A stretch of DNA of 64,000 bases from an uncultured Polaribacter sp. (GCF_947501385.1 NZ_CANMVP010000023.1:16172-80171), one strand, 5' to 3'. Numbered from the stretch's first letter, positions 26,291 to 36,021 are shown. The notes: generated by a model from the sequence alone, not told the origin. A program made the numbers and translations.

Positions 26291-28669
26291 ATGCGATACT
26301 TTAAAAAATTGTTTCTGATATTTTTTCTGATGAGTTTTACCCTATTTGCTCAAGAAAAGATAACCCTTAGTGGAACTGTTTATGACGATGCTAACAATGA
26401 AACTTTAATAGGAGTTTCTGTTTATTTTCCTGAACTAAACTCTGGTACAACTACCAATCAATATGGTTTTTACTCCATCACAATTCCTAAAGGAAACTAC
26501 AACATACAAGTTAGTTATTTAGGATATTCAACAATTATTGAATCTTTAGAACTTCTAGAAAAAACAACAAAAAACTATAAGCTGAAAGAAGCATCTGAAA
26601 GTTTAGATGAAATTATTATAGAAAGTAATATTGAAAAGTTAAATATTAGAACGCCACAAATGAGCGTTAACAGACTAACTTCTGCTACCATAAAACAAAT
26701 TCCGGTGGTTTTAGGAGAAGCCGATATTATAAAATCTTTAATTTTGTTACCAGGAGTTACAAGTGCAGGTGAAGGCGCATCTGGCTTTAATGTTCGAGGT
26801 GGTGCTGCAGATCAGAATTTAATCTTATTAGACGAAGCAATTGTTTTCAATTCATCCCATTTATTCGGATTTTTCTCCGTTTTTAATCCCGATGTAATTA
26901 AAGATGTAAAATTATACAAAGGAGGCATTCCTGCAAAATACGGCGGAAGATTGTCTTCTGTGTTAGACATTTATCAAAAAGAAGGAAACAGTAAAGACTT
27001 TAATATTACAGGTGGTATTGGTTTGGTTTCTTCAAGATTGTTAATTGAAGGTCCTTTAGAAAAAGAAAAAAGTTCATTTTTAGTGGGTGGTAGAGCTTCT
27101 TATGCGCATTTATTTTTACCGCTTTTCGACAATGATAATAAGGCCTATTTTTATGATTTAAATAGTAAAATAAATTACCGCTTTAATGATCGTAATAATT
27201 TATTTCTATCTACGTATTTTGGAAAGGATGTTTTTGGAATTAGCGACAATTTTGTGAATAAATACGGAAACACCGTTGTAAATTTACGTTGGAATCATCT
27301 TTTTTCTGATAAACTATTCTCTAATTTATCTTTAATTTATTCAGATTATTTCTATGGATTAATTTTAGACTTTGTAGGTTTTGAATGGGATTCTGGTATT
27401 ACCAACTTCAATCTTAAATACGATTTTAATCACTATATAAGTGAGAATATAAAATTAAGTTATGGCGTTAACAATATTTACATCAAATTTAATCCAGGAG
27501 AAATTATTCCCAATAGAGAAGATTCGGGGATTGTTTCAGAAAAATTAATTGATAAATATGCCAATGAATTTGCAGCTTATATAGATGTAGAACATAAAAT
27601 TAGCGACAATTTTAGATTGCAATATGGTGTAAGATTTAGCAATTTTACGCGTTTGGGTCAAGATGAATTAAACGTTTACGACAACAATGAAGCCGTTATT
27701 TATAATGATGAGTTTAAAAAATACGAATCTGCAGAAGCAATAGGCACAGAAAACTATAAAAGAAGTGATGTAATTAGCAGTTTCAACAACTTCGAGCCAA
27801 GAATTTCTATGTCTTATATTTTAGATGATAATACATCAATTAAAGCAAGTTATAATAGAATGGTGCAATACTTACACCTGCTTTCTAACACTGCCTCTCC
27901 TACTCCATTAGATGTTTGGACACCAAGTGGCAAATACGTAAAACCGCAATTATTAGATCAATATGCAGTTGGTTATTTTAAATCTTTTAAAGATGGAAAA
28001 TATACGTTAGAAACAGAAGCTTTTTACAAAGACATTCAGAATAGAATCGATTATATAAATGGTGCCAATTTAATTGCTAATAACCAAATTGAAACTGTAA
28101 TTTTAAACGGAAAAGCAAGAGCGTATGGTTTAGAAGTACTGCTTAAAAAGAACGAAGGAGACTTTCAAGGATGGATCGCGTATACACTTTCGCGCTCTGA
28201 ACAATTAACCGAAGGTAGAAATGCAAACGAACCAGGAATTAATAATGGCGAATGGTACAGCACTCCTTTTGATAAAACACATGATTTTTCTGTAAACGCT
28301 AGTTATAAATTGAACAAAAAATGGAAATTCAATAGTAATTTTGTTTTTCAAACTGGGCAACCTGCAAATTACCCAGTTGGGCAATATGAAGTGCAAGGCT
28401 TAAATGTGCCAATTTATGATGATGATAGAAGAAATGCAGACAGGTTACCTGCATATCACAGAGTTGATATTTCTGCAACCTTAACGCCAACAAAAAATAA
28501 AAACAGAAGATGGCAAGGTGAATGGGTTTTTGGTATTTACAATTTATATGGAAGACAAAATGCAGCTTCTTTAGCCTTTAGACAGAACCAAGAAACCTTT
28601 AGAAATGAAGCTGTACAAACCTCTATTTTTGGTATTGTACCTTCTGTAACTTACAATTTTAAATTTTAA
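26291..28669 (+). CDS. TonB-dependent outer-membrane receptor with carboxypeptidase-regulatory-like N domain
   Basis: A 792-residue receptor. Signal peptide (to about FAQ, residue 20), CarboxypepD_reg-like beta-sandwich (about 24-105, SGTVYDDANNETLIGVSVYF), plug domain (about 118-230, including GFNVRGGAADQNLILLDEA), then a 22-strand barrel ending in aromatic FGIVPSVTYNFKF. It imports an unknown substrate using TonB/ExbBD energy. The paired DUF4249 lipoprotein gene downstream is a conserved flavobacterial arrangement distinct from SusC/SusD. Separated from it by a short palindromic hairpin. Confidence 0.92.
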   Translation: MRYFKKLFLIFFLMSFTLFAQEKITLSGTVYDDANNETLIGVSVYFPELNSGTTTNQYGFYSITIPKGNYNIQVSYLGYSTIIESLELLEKTTKNYKLKEASESLDEIIIESNIEKLNIRTPQMSVNRLTSATIKQIPVVLGEADIIKSLILLPGVTSAGEGASGFNVRGGAADQNLILLDEAIVFNSSHLFGFFSVFNPDVIKDVKLYKGGIPAKYGGRLSSVLDIYQKEGNSKDFNITGGIGLVSSRLLIEGPLEKEKSSFLVGGRASYAHLFLPLFDNDNKAYFYDLNSKINYRFNDRNNLFLSTYFGKDVFGISDNFVNKYGNTVVNLRWNHLFSDKLFSNLSLIYSDYFYGLILDFVGFEWDSGITNFNLKYDFNHYISENIKLSYGVNNIYIKFNPGEIIPNREDSGIVSEKLIDKYANEFAAYIDVEHKISDNFRLQYGVRFSNFTRLGQDELNVYDNNEAVIYNDEFKKYESAEAIGTENYKRSDVISSFNNFEPRISMSYILDDNTSIKASYNRMVQYLHLLSNTASPTPLDVWTPSGKYVKPQLLDQYAVGYFKSFKDGKYTLETEAFYKDIQNRIDYINGANLIANNQIETVILNGKARAYGLEVLLKKNEGDFQGWIAYTLSRSEQLTEGRNANEPGINNGEWYSTPFDKTHDFSVNASYKLNKKWKFNSNFVFQTGQPANYPVGQYEVQGLNVPIYDDDRRNADRLPAYHRVDISATLTPTKNKNRRWQGEWVFGIYNLYGRQNAASLAFRQNQETFRNEAVQTSIFGIVPSVTYNFKF

Positions 28670-28689
28670 CAATGGGCTTACGCCCATTG
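28670..28689. repeat. Intergenic palindromic hairpin between receptor and DUF4249 genes
   Basis: CAATGGGC / GCCCATTG (8-bp perfect stem, loop TTAC) directly abutting the receptor stop, without a following T run. It resembles short REP-like palindromes and could set the 3' end or stability of the receptor mRNA. Confidence 0.5.
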
Positions 28690-28706
28690 CTGCTAAAAAT
28701 ATAATA

Positions 28707-29537
28707 ATGAAAAATATAAAAATATTCTCTATTTTATTTATATTACTTTTTGCTAATTGCGAAAAAGTTGTAGATGTAGATGTGCCATCAATAGCACCAA
28801 AATTAATTGTTGATGCTTCTTTTGAGGTTTTGTTTGATCAAAACCCTATTGTTGCCAATACAATCGTTAAATTAAGGTTATCTGCAGATTATTTTGAGGA
28901 TAATATTCCTAGCGTTTCTAATGCTGTTGTTTTTTTAACAAATCTATCAGACAATACCATTATTAATTTTACGGATACAAATTCTGATGGAAATTTTACA
29001 CCTATAATTTCTTTTATTCCTGAAGATGATATTGTGTATGAATTGACAGTTCTCTATGAAAATGAAACCTACAAAGGAAAAGCAACGAAGATAAAATCTC
29101 CTCCTTTTACAAGTGTTATTCAAGGAGATGAAACGCTTTTTTCTGGTGAAGAAATAGAAGTAAAAGTTGCTTTTAAAGATGATAAAAGTACTGAAAACTA
29201 TTACTTATTTGATTTTACAAACAATTTATTCTTAGCATTAGAAGATCGTTTTTTTAATGGTACAGATTATAACTTTTCTTTTTTCTATCAAGAAGATGAA
29301 ATTGAAGTTCCCACCAATGTTACTGTAAAAATGTCTGGTATAACCAAAGAATATTTTACCTATTATAGAATTTTACTAGATCAAAGTGGTACAACTGGCG
29401 GTGGCCCTTTTCAATCTGTACCTTCCTCTTTGCTAGGAAACATGATAAACACAACAAATGAAGCGAATTTCCCTTTAGGCTATTTTCATATTTCTGAAAC
29501 AGATACCTTTAATATAGATTTGATAGAGAAAAATTAA
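28707..29537 (+). CDS. DUF4249 family lipoprotein
   Basis: A 276-residue lipoprotein: signal MKNIKIFSILFILLFANC with the lipid-attachment Cys at 18, then the family start EKVVDVDVPSIAPKLIVDASF. The rest is beta-rich. DUF4249 proteins are almost always encoded right after a TonB-dependent receptor, as here. They are thought to sit on the outer membrane as part of the same uptake complex. Function in detail is unknown. Confidence 0.88.
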   Translation: MKNIKIFSILFILLFANCEKVVDVDVPSIAPKLIVDASFEVLFDQNPIVANTIVKLRLSADYFEDNIPSVSNAVVFLTNLSDNTIINFTDTNSDGNFTPIISFIPEDDIVYELTVLYENETYKGKATKIKSPPFTSVIQGDETLFSGEEIEVKVAFKDDKSTENYYLFDFTNNLFLALEDRFFNGTDYNFSFFYQEDEIEVPTNVTVKMSGITKEYFTYYRILLDQSGTTGGGPFQSVPSSLLGNMINTTNEANFPLGYFHISETDTFNIDLIEKN

Positions 29538-29577
29538 AACTTCACTTTAATTCAACATTCAAAATATAAAAAAACAG

Positions 29578-29585
29578 TATTTTTG
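29578..29585 (+). promoter_or_regulatory. -7 promoter element TATTTTTG, predicted leaderless murQ
   Basis: TATTTTTG ends four bases before the murQ ATG at 29590, so the mRNA would begin at the start codon, as for the genes at 8320 and 16466. Confidence 0.5.
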
Positions 29586-29589
29586 AACG

Positions 29590-30402
29590 ATGAATTTTAT
29601 AAAAACCACAGAGCAAGATTCTAAGTACAATCATCTAGAAAAGATGTCTGTTAAGGAATTATTGACACATATTAATACAGAAGACAAAACAGTACCTTTA
29701 GCAGTAGAAAAATGCTTACCTCAAATAACACTATTAACAACAAATATTGTTAGAAATTTAAAAAATGGAGGAAGACTTTTCTATATTGGTGCAGGTACTT
29801 CAGGTAGGTTAGGAATTCTAGATGCTTCTGAATGTCCGCCAACTTTTGGTGTTCCTCATGATTTGGTTGTGGCTATTATTGCGGGCGGAGATCTTGCTAT
29901 TCGAAACGCAGTTGAATTTGCAGAGGATTCTAAGACACAAGGCTGGTTAGATTTACAAAAGTATCATGTTTCAGAAAAAGATGTTGTTATAGGTATTGCT
30001 GCTTCTGGTACCACACCATATGTAATTGCTGCCTTAGAAAAGTGTAATGAAAGTAATATTATTACTGGCTGTATTGCTTGTAATAAAAATAGTCCTTTAG
30101 CAACGGTTTCTCAATTTCCTGTAGAAGTTGTGGTTGGATCAGAATTTGTAACAGGAAGCTCTAGAATGAAAGCAGGAACTGCTCAAAAATTAGTGCTAAA
30201 TATGATTTCTACAGCCACAATGATTCAGTTAGGAAAAGTGAAAGGAAATAAAATGGTAGACATGCAATTGTCTAATAATAAGCTGGTAGAAAGAGGACAG
30301 AAAATCTTATCAAAAGAACTAAATATTGACACAACGCAAGCTTCTAGCCTTTTAGAAAAATATGGCAATGTTAGAAATGCCATCGAAAACCACAAAAGAT
30401 GA
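29590..30402 (+). CDS. murQ: N-acetylmuramic acid 6-phosphate etherase
   Basis: A 270-residue SIS-fold etherase that splits the D-lactyl ether of MurNAc-6-phosphate, giving GlcNAc-6-phosphate in cell-wall recycling. Landmarks: TEQDSKYNHLEKMS at the N terminus, the phosphosugar loop GAGTSGRLGILDASECPPTFG (about 77-97), GIAASGTTPYVIAAL and TGSSRMKAGTAQK. The C-terminal helical tail is short compared with the roughly 300-residue enterobacterial enzyme. First gene of a coupled three-gene set (ATGA overlap with the next). Confidence 0.95.
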   Translation: MNFIKTTEQDSKYNHLEKMSVKELLTHINTEDKTVPLAVEKCLPQITLLTTNIVRNLKNGGRLFYIGAGTSGRLGILDASECPPTFGVPHDLVVAIIAGGDLAIRNAVEFAEDSKTQGWLDLQKYHVSEKDVVIGIAASGTTPYVIAALEKCNESNIITGCIACNKNSPLATVSQFPVEVVVGSEFVTGSSRMKAGTAQKLVLNMISTATMIQLGKVKGNKMVDMQLSNNKLVERGQKILSKELNIDTTQASSLLEKYGNVRNAIENHKR

Positions 30403-30641
30403 GTACAAACGTAAATTTATTAGGAAAAGGTTTAAAATATTTATCTCTTTTAGTTTTTTTATTTATTGCTTCACCAATAACGCTTACCATGGGTTTTAAA
30501 GCCTTAAAAAAGTTTGAAAACACGTCTAAAGAATACCTATCGTATATTCTTTTATTGGCTGCAAGTATTCTCGTTATATTTACTATTTATGTTGCTTTTA
30601 AAACATTTAAAATCTTATTAGAAGCCATTTTTAATAATTGA
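30399..30641 (+). CDS. Small two-TM membrane protein (DUF6095-like)
   Basis: An 80-residue protein with two hydrophobic helices (about 12-31 and 45-68) and the central loop GFKALKKFENTSKEY. It resembles the flavobacterial DUF6095 family by length and hairpin topology. It overlaps murQ by four bases and the next gene by one (TGATG), so it is translationally coupled on both sides. Function unknown; murQ linkage hints at a cell-wall role but is not proof. Confidence 0.75.
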   Translation: MSTNVNLLGKGLKYLSLLVFLFIASPITLTMGFKALKKFENTSKEYLSYILLLAASILVIFTIYVAFKTFKILLEAIFNN

Positions 30642-31639
30642 TGCCAATGCAAAATTCTGACGGAATTATCATCATCCTTTCCTATCCAGATACTATTGTA
30701 AGACCCGCTTACTGGGAAACTTTAAGTAATGTTTGGCCCAAAATTGGTATTGGCGGAAAGCATGCTATTCAAGCAGGTCACGCTGCTTTATTGTTAATTC
30801 AAAAAGGAAATTCTGAAATTAATTATTTTGATTTCGGACGGTATATAACAACGTATGGGAACGGGCGTGTTCGATCGAAAGAAACAGATCCAGAATTAAA
30901 AATTGCTATTGCTGCAACATTTAAAAATAAAGAATTATCGAACCTAAAAGAAATTTTACTTTGGATAGAAAAACACCCTAATAAAACACATGGTGCTGGA
31001 AGATTGGTGGCAAGTGTTCATGAAGAAATCGATTTTAATAAAGCTCAAAAATTTATTCATCAGTTTGTAGAAAAAAAAGAAATTCCTTACGGTGTCTTTT
31101 TAAAAAACGGTTCTAATTGCGCACGGTTTGTCACAGATAGTATCATTGCATCTTCAAAAAATAAGAAGATTGCTTCCCTCTTAAAAAAATCGAATTTATT
31201 TACACCAAGTCCTATAGGCAATGTAATTAGAGGAAACACCAACAATTTAATTTATACGGTCTACAATCAGAAAATTACTCAATATAAAAACAGATCTATC
31301 GTAAAAGAATACAAAGCTTCCTTTTTAAATAAATTTGATACAGAGCCCAATTTAATCGGTACAGAATTGCCAAACTTAGCCGTTTTTCAGTTAGAAAATG
31401 GCACTTGGTTAGGTGGCATTGGAAGTGGTGCTTGGTTTAAAATTGAAAGCAAAATAACAGAAAAAAACTATACTATTGAAAGGTTCACATCGGACGGAGA
31501 AAAAGATTTTGAAGGTATATTTTCAATCATTGAAACAGGTTTTAATAATTTACAAAACTATGATTTTATACATCCAACAAATTGTAAAGAGGCGTATATC
31601 AAACAAGACCAACAGGTTTTTTCTTTTCATAAAATATAA
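30641..31639 (+). CDS. DUF6695-like conserved protein
   Basis: A 332-residue protein without signal peptide. The N-terminal two thirds contain GKHAIQAGHAALLLI, THGAGRLVASVHEEID and KNGSNCARFVTDSI. The conserved His and Cys suggest a permuted NlpC/P60-like Cys-His fold, though catalysis is not shown. The C-terminal part (ELPNLAVFQLENGTWLGGIGSGAWFKIE) is beta-rich. An upstream TTG at 30638 is possible; ATG 30641, sharing its A with the previous stop, was chosen. Coupled to murQ, so a role in peptidoglycan turnover is conceivable. The DUF number is from memory. Confidence 0.75.
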   Translation: MPMQNSDGIIIILSYPDTIVRPAYWETLSNVWPKIGIGGKHAIQAGHAALLLIQKGNSEINYFDFGRYITTYGNGRVRSKETDPELKIAIAATFKNKELSNLKEILLWIEKHPNKTHGAGRLVASVHEEIDFNKAQKFIHQFVEKKEIPYGVFLKNGSNCARFVTDSIIASSKNKKIASLLKKSNLFTPSPIGNVIRGNTNNLIYTVYNQKITQYKNRSIVKEYKASFLNKFDTEPNLIGTELPNLAVFQLENGTWLGGIGSGAWFKIESKITEKNYTIERFTSDGEKDFEGIFSIIETGFNNLQNYDFIHPTNCKEAYIKQDQQVFSFHKI

Positions 31640-31772
31640 TTTTCTAAACATAATTTTGTCTTTCAATTTTCTTTTTCGAGAAAATTAAAAAAGAAAAGAA
31701 AAAGTTTTAACTCAATCCGTTTTATTGTTAGCCTTAATAAGCTAAATAATTCAATTATAACTTTCAAAAACA

Positions 31773-31780
31773 TAAATTTG
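31773..31780 (+). promoter_or_regulatory. -7 promoter element TAAATTTG of the dikinase operon
   Basis: Matches TAnnTTTG, 19 bp before the ATG at 31800; predicted leader of about a dozen bases. Confidence 0.4.
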
Positions 31781-31799
31781 TAGAAATTAAGAAACCAAT

Positions 31800-34709
31800 A
31801 TGAAAAAAATAATATTTATAACTTTTTTAGTGGCTTTATTTTTCAATTCGAAAACCAATGCACAAGAAAAAACTACTGAAGAAGTGAAACAATTAATAGA
31901 TACTTACAAGAGAGATATTAGAGGGCCGTATTATAGAATTAAATGGTTTTGTAAAGATGGTAGTATTAGAGATCCAAAAGACCCTTGTCCAGATGCCATT
32001 GGTGGTGGAATTCAACATGCCTCTTTTAAAGGTTCTGCTTTAGATTTAAGAAAAAGTAATCATTTATTTTTTGCTGAAATTTTAGCGAGTACAAATATTG
32101 AAGATTTTTTAGATGCTGATCATAATTTTAGCAGATTGAAACAATACCAAATAGGCCAATACTTAGCAAATGTAGATGATGGTTGGGTTTTAAGAAAAGG
32201 ACAATTCTACAGGGGTTCCATTCAATCTGAAGATGAAGAAGCTTGGGGAAAAGAATTCTTCGAGAAAGTTTTAAAAAATGATGATTTTTTAAATGCAAAC
32301 TATTATTTGGTAAGACAGTCTTTAAAAGACATTCCTCATAATGGTGATTCTAACATTGCGCAATTAATGAGAAGTGAATCTAAAGTTTTGGCTGAAGAGA
32401 TTTCTGATTTTATGGACATACGAATTAAAATTCATGGAAATCCGCAAAAATCTGACATTTACTTAGTGCAGAATTACATGAAAAAAAATGCATCTAAAAT
32501 TTCTGCAAAAGATAAAAAGGCATTTGATAAACTCTTAAATACTATGAAAGAGTTTTACGCACCTTTAAATTATAAAACAATTGCTGAAGACATTGCTAAA
32601 ATTAAAGATTCAAAAGGCATTCTTAATGGTTTAAAAGATTTTGTAAATGAAGACAAAACTAGTTTATCTTCCAAAGAAATTGTGATTAGGCTTACAGACA
32701 ATTTAGAATCCTTAAGACAAAACATTACGCTTTTTAAAAATGGAAAAGACCGTTTACATCTTTTAGACTTAACAAATCAGTTAGAGAAGATTTTATTGAT
32801 TGAAACTCAAAATTGGAATCCTGATACTTTAGCCGAAACAATTCTAAAAGTACAAACTTTAACGTGTGCGTCTTTTGCCACTGGTTTAATTGAAGCTTGG
32901 GAGTACGAAATTGTAAAACCTGTTTTTTCTAATACCTTAAAAAATGAAAAAACTACTTTAGGAGAATTAAATTCTTTGGTGGCAAGTGCAAGAAGAATTG
33001 TAGAGTGGAGTACTTCTTTGGTAAAAGCGAATTATCAAGAAGATGTAAATGAGTATGCGGCTTTTGAATCTTTAGCCTATGGTTTTATAGATGATAGAAT
33101 TAGAAATTCTATTACCCTTAATTTGGGTGAAACCGTTAGTAAATTAAATGGTTTTGCTGCAAAAATCTCGAACATCAACAACAATGTCATGAACATTAGC
33201 AACCAAGGCGCTATCAGAGGTTTAAATCCTGGGTATGCTTTTGGTAAATTAATTGTGGTAGATGGAAATCCTGATGCAGTAGAAGTAAATAAAAACAACA
33301 TTTATATTTTTCAAAAACCACCATCTGACCTAAAGCCGGTTGCAGGAATTATGACCGTTTCTGAAGGAAATTTAGTTTCTCACGTACAATTGTTAGCTAG
33401 AAATTTAGGAATTCCAAATGCCGCATTGTCAAGTGACAATTTAAAATCATTAGAAAAATATAGCAATAGAAATGTTTTTTATGCGGTTTCTAGTAAAGGA
33501 AATGTTATTTTAAAATTAGAAAATGACATGACTGCCGAAGAAGTAAAATTGTTCGATAAGAAAGAAAGAACAAAAAATATGATTAGAGTACCCACTGACA
33601 AATTAAAGTTAGACGTCTCTAAAATCATAAATATGAGAGATGTAAAAGCAACCGATTCGGGGATTTTATGTGGGCCAAAAGCAGCAAATTTAGGAGAATT
33701 GAAAAATCTTTTCCCTACCAAAGTTGTTGAAGGTCTTATTATTCCTTTCGGAATTTTTAGAACACACATGAACAAACAAATGCCCAATAAAAACAAAACC
33801 TATTGGGAGTTTTTAAATAGTACTTTTTCGAAGGCGGAAGCTTTAAAAGCAAATAATACTTCTGATGAGCAAATAGAAAAATTCTTAATTTCTTCTTTAA
33901 AAGAATTGCACGCAGCGATGTTAAACATCAACTTAGATCGTAGTTTTACTGAAGATTTAAAAAGCAGTTTCAAATCTGTATTTGGAGATAGAATTGGGAA
34001 TGTTCCTGTCTTTTTAAGAAGTGATACCAATATGGAGGATTTGAAAGAATTTACTGGAGCTGGTTTAAACCTTACGCTTTTCAATATCTTAAAAGAAGAA
34101 AAAATTATTCAAGGAATCAAACAAGTTTGGGCTTCTGCATACACAGAAAGAAGTTTTAAATGGAGACAAAAATACTTACTGAATCCAGAAAATGTATATC
34201 CTTCTATATTAATTATACCAAGTGTAGATGTAGATTATTCTGGTGTTATGATTACAAAAGGAATTAATCAAGGTTCAGAAAACGATTTAACTGTTGCTTT
34301 TAGTAGAGGAGCTGGTGGTGCTGTAGATGGACAATCTGCAGAAACCAGATTAATTACTTCAGAGACAAGCTATTTGTTAAGTCCTGCAAGACAAGCAGAT
34401 TATATTCGTTTGCCAGCCTCAGGAAGTACAAAAAAATATTATACTACTTTTAATAATCCTATTTTAAATGAAGGAAATATAAATGAAATTAGAGAGTTAG
34501 CTACTGAAATTAGAAATAAAATTGGTTCAAAATCTTTGGAAGACCAACACGCGCATGATGTTGAGTTTGGTTTTAAAGACAACAAACTTTGGTTGTTTCA
34601 AATAAGACCATTTGTTGAAAATAAGCAAGCTAAAAGTTCTGATTATTTAAACTCTATTGCACCAAAAGTAAAAAATAACACAAAAATAAAATTAACGGAA
34701 AGAATATAA
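31800..34709 (+). CDS. Exported PPDK/glucan-dikinase-like protein (phosphohistidine domain then ATP-grasp)
   Basis: A 969-residue protein with a signal peptide (MKKIIFITFLVALFFNSKTNAQ), so it acts outside the cytoplasm. Residues about 25-480 are a helical region of unknown fold. A PEP-utilising swivelling domain follows (about 490-600) with SEGNLVSHVQLLARNLGIP, whose His near 528 matches the phosphohistidine. A PPDK-N/PEP-synthase ATP-grasp domain (about 615-940) has GPKAANLGEL, LRSDTNMEDL with the ATP-binding Arg near 740, and DVEFGFKDNKLWLFQIRPF. No PEP/pyruvate barrel is present. This order matches alpha-glucan water dikinases rather than PPDK. It probably moves phosphate from ATP via His to an unknown envelope acceptor. 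Followed after 4 bp by a serine-hydrolase gene. Confidence 0.82.
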   Translation: MKKIIFITFLVALFFNSKTNAQEKTTEEVKQLIDTYKRDIRGPYYRIKWFCKDGSIRDPKDPCPDAIGGGIQHASFKGSALDLRKSNHLFFAEILASTNIEDFLDADHNFSRLKQYQIGQYLANVDDGWVLRKGQFYRGSIQSEDEEAWGKEFFEKVLKNDDFLNANYYLVRQSLKDIPHNGDSNIAQLMRSESKVLAEEISDFMDIRIKIHGNPQKSDIYLVQNYMKKNASKISAKDKKAFDKLLNTMKEFYAPLNYKTIAEDIAKIKDSKGILNGLKDFVNEDKTSLSSKEIVIRLTDNLESLRQNITLFKNGKDRLHLLDLTNQLEKILLIETQNWNPDTLAETILKVQTLTCASFATGLIEAWEYEIVKPVFSNTLKNEKTTLGELNSLVASARRIVEWSTSLVKANYQEDVNEYAAFESLAYGFIDDRIRNSITLNLGETVSKLNGFAAKISNINNNVMNISNQGAIRGLNPGYAFGKLIVVDGNPDAVEVNKNNIYIFQKPPSDLKPVAGIMTVSEGNLVSHVQLLARNLGIPNAALSSDNLKSLEKYSNRNVFYAVSSKGNVILKLENDMTAEEVKLFDKKERTKNMIRVPTDKLKLDVSKIINMRDVKATDSGILCGPKAANLGELKNLFPTKVVEGLIIPFGIFRTHMNKQMPNKNKTYWEFLNSTFSKAEALKANNTSDEQIEKFLISSLKELHAAMLNINLDRSFTEDLKSSFKSVFGDRIGNVPVFLRSDTNMEDLKEFTGAGLNLTLFNILKEEKIIQGIKQVWASAYTERSFKWRQKYLLNPENVYPSILIIPSVDVDYSGVMITKGINQGSENDLTVAFSRGAGGAVDGQSAETRLITSETSYLLSPARQADYIRLPASGSTKKYYTTFNNPILNEGNINEIRELATEIRNKIGSKSLEDQHAHDVEFGFKDNKLWLFQIRPFVENKQAKSSDYLNSIAPKVKNNTKIKLTERI

Positions 34710-34713
34710 AAAT

Positions 34714-36021
34714 ATGAAAGGAAAATATATAGTATTAGGAATTTTAATCATTGCATCTTTAGGTTTTATGAAATATCCGATAGACGGCTATGATAGCACT
34801 GGAATCGCAAGATTGTATCAACTAAGACAATTTCAACGAGACAGTGTTCGCTATACAAGAATACCTGCAGGAGCTTTTAAAAAGCTTTCTGATATAAAAT
34901 TAAATCTTCTAGATAGAAAGAAAGACAGCGTAGCGGATTTATTAGTTGCTGACAACGATTTTGAAAGAAAATTAAAAAGAATAATGCCTTCTGGTGCGTA
35001 TTCTGTAGCTATTATGGATATGAGTAATCCTGAAAAACTAAGATATGCAGCACATAGAGAAAATGTGGGTTATCAACCAGGAAGTGTTGGTAAAATAGCT
35101 GTTTTATTAGCGGTAATGGATCAGTTGGCAAAACTATGTCCAGATTGGGATGAAAGAGCTGCCTATTTAAAGAATATTAGAGTAACTTCTAGATATTGGG
35201 GAACAGGAGATCATCATACAATTCCTGTGTACGACATAGAAACAGACAAATTGGTAAAAAGAACAGTTCGTGCAAGTGATGAATTTTCGTTATACGAATG
35301 GTTAGACCACATGGTTTCTGTGAGTAATAATGGCGCAGCTAGCGTTCTGTATAGAGAGGCGATGTTAATGGCTGCTTTTGGGCAGGAGTACTTCTTTTTA
35401 GATGCAGAAAAAGCGGAGCAATATTTTGAAGATACCCCAAGAGATTCTTTAACAAATTTATCTCACAGAGTTGTGAATCAACCCTTAAGAGATTTAGGAA
35501 TTGAAGAAAATGAATGGAAATTAGGTGGTTTTTTCACTAGAGGTTCTGGAAGACATTTGAGTAGAAAAGGAGGTAGTATTGGAACGCCAAAAGGTTTGAT
35601 GAAATTTTTAGCACAATTAGAACAAGGAAAAGTAATTGATAAAGCGGCAAGCTTAGAAATGAAAAGATTGTTATACTTAACAGATAGAAGAATCCGTTAC
35701 GCCTATTCTAAAAGATTAGACAGTGCAGCTGTGTATTTTAAATCTGGTAGTTATTACAAATGTGATCGAAATAAAAACCCGAATTGTTCTAGTTATGCGG
35801 GTAACGTTTTCAATTATATGAACTCTGTTATTATTGTAGAGCATGACAATGGTATTAAATATATTGTTTGTTTAATGTCTAACGTTTTAAACAAAAATTC
35901 TGCGGGTGCACACATGTATTTGGCAAGCAAAATAGACGACATTATTAATAGTGATGCAAATGTGAGGAAACTAGAAATTAAAGAGGAAGAGTATACGCTA
36001 GATGACGGTGGTGATAATTAA
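34714..36021 (+). CDS. Membrane-anchored beta-lactamase-fold serine hydrolase
   Basis: A 435-residue protein with one N-terminal hydrophobic segment (about 5-19, a signal or anchor). The class A beta-lactamase/DD-peptidase triad is visible: PGSVGK (nucleophile Ser124, Lys127), SVSNN (SxN, about 202-206) and KSGSYY (KTG equivalent, about 344). Large inserts surround the SxN region. It sits four bases after the dikinase gene, hence one operon. A paralogue lies at 38864-39796. Whether it cuts peptidoglycan, an ester or a phosphorylated substrate is unknown. Its stop codon overlaps that of the convergent transporter gene. Confidence 0.82.
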   Translation: MKGKYIVLGILIIASLGFMKYPIDGYDSTGIARLYQLRQFQRDSVRYTRIPAGAFKKLSDIKLNLLDRKKDSVADLLVADNDFERKLKRIMPSGAYSVAIMDMSNPEKLRYAAHRENVGYQPGSVGKIAVLLAVMDQLAKLCPDWDERAAYLKNIRVTSRYWGTGDHHTIPVYDIETDKLVKRTVRASDEFSLYEWLDHMVSVSNNGAASVLYREAMLMAAFGQEYFFLDAEKAEQYFEDTPRDSLTNLSHRVVNQPLRDLGIEENEWKLGGFFTRGSGRHLSRKGGSIGTPKGLMKFLAQLEQGKVIDKAASLEMKRLLYLTDRRIRYAYSKRLDSAAVYFKSGSYYKCDRNKNPNCSSYAGNVFNYMNSVIIVEHDNGIKYIVCLMSNVLNKNSAGAHMYLASKIDDIINSDANVRKLEIKEEEYTLDDGGDN

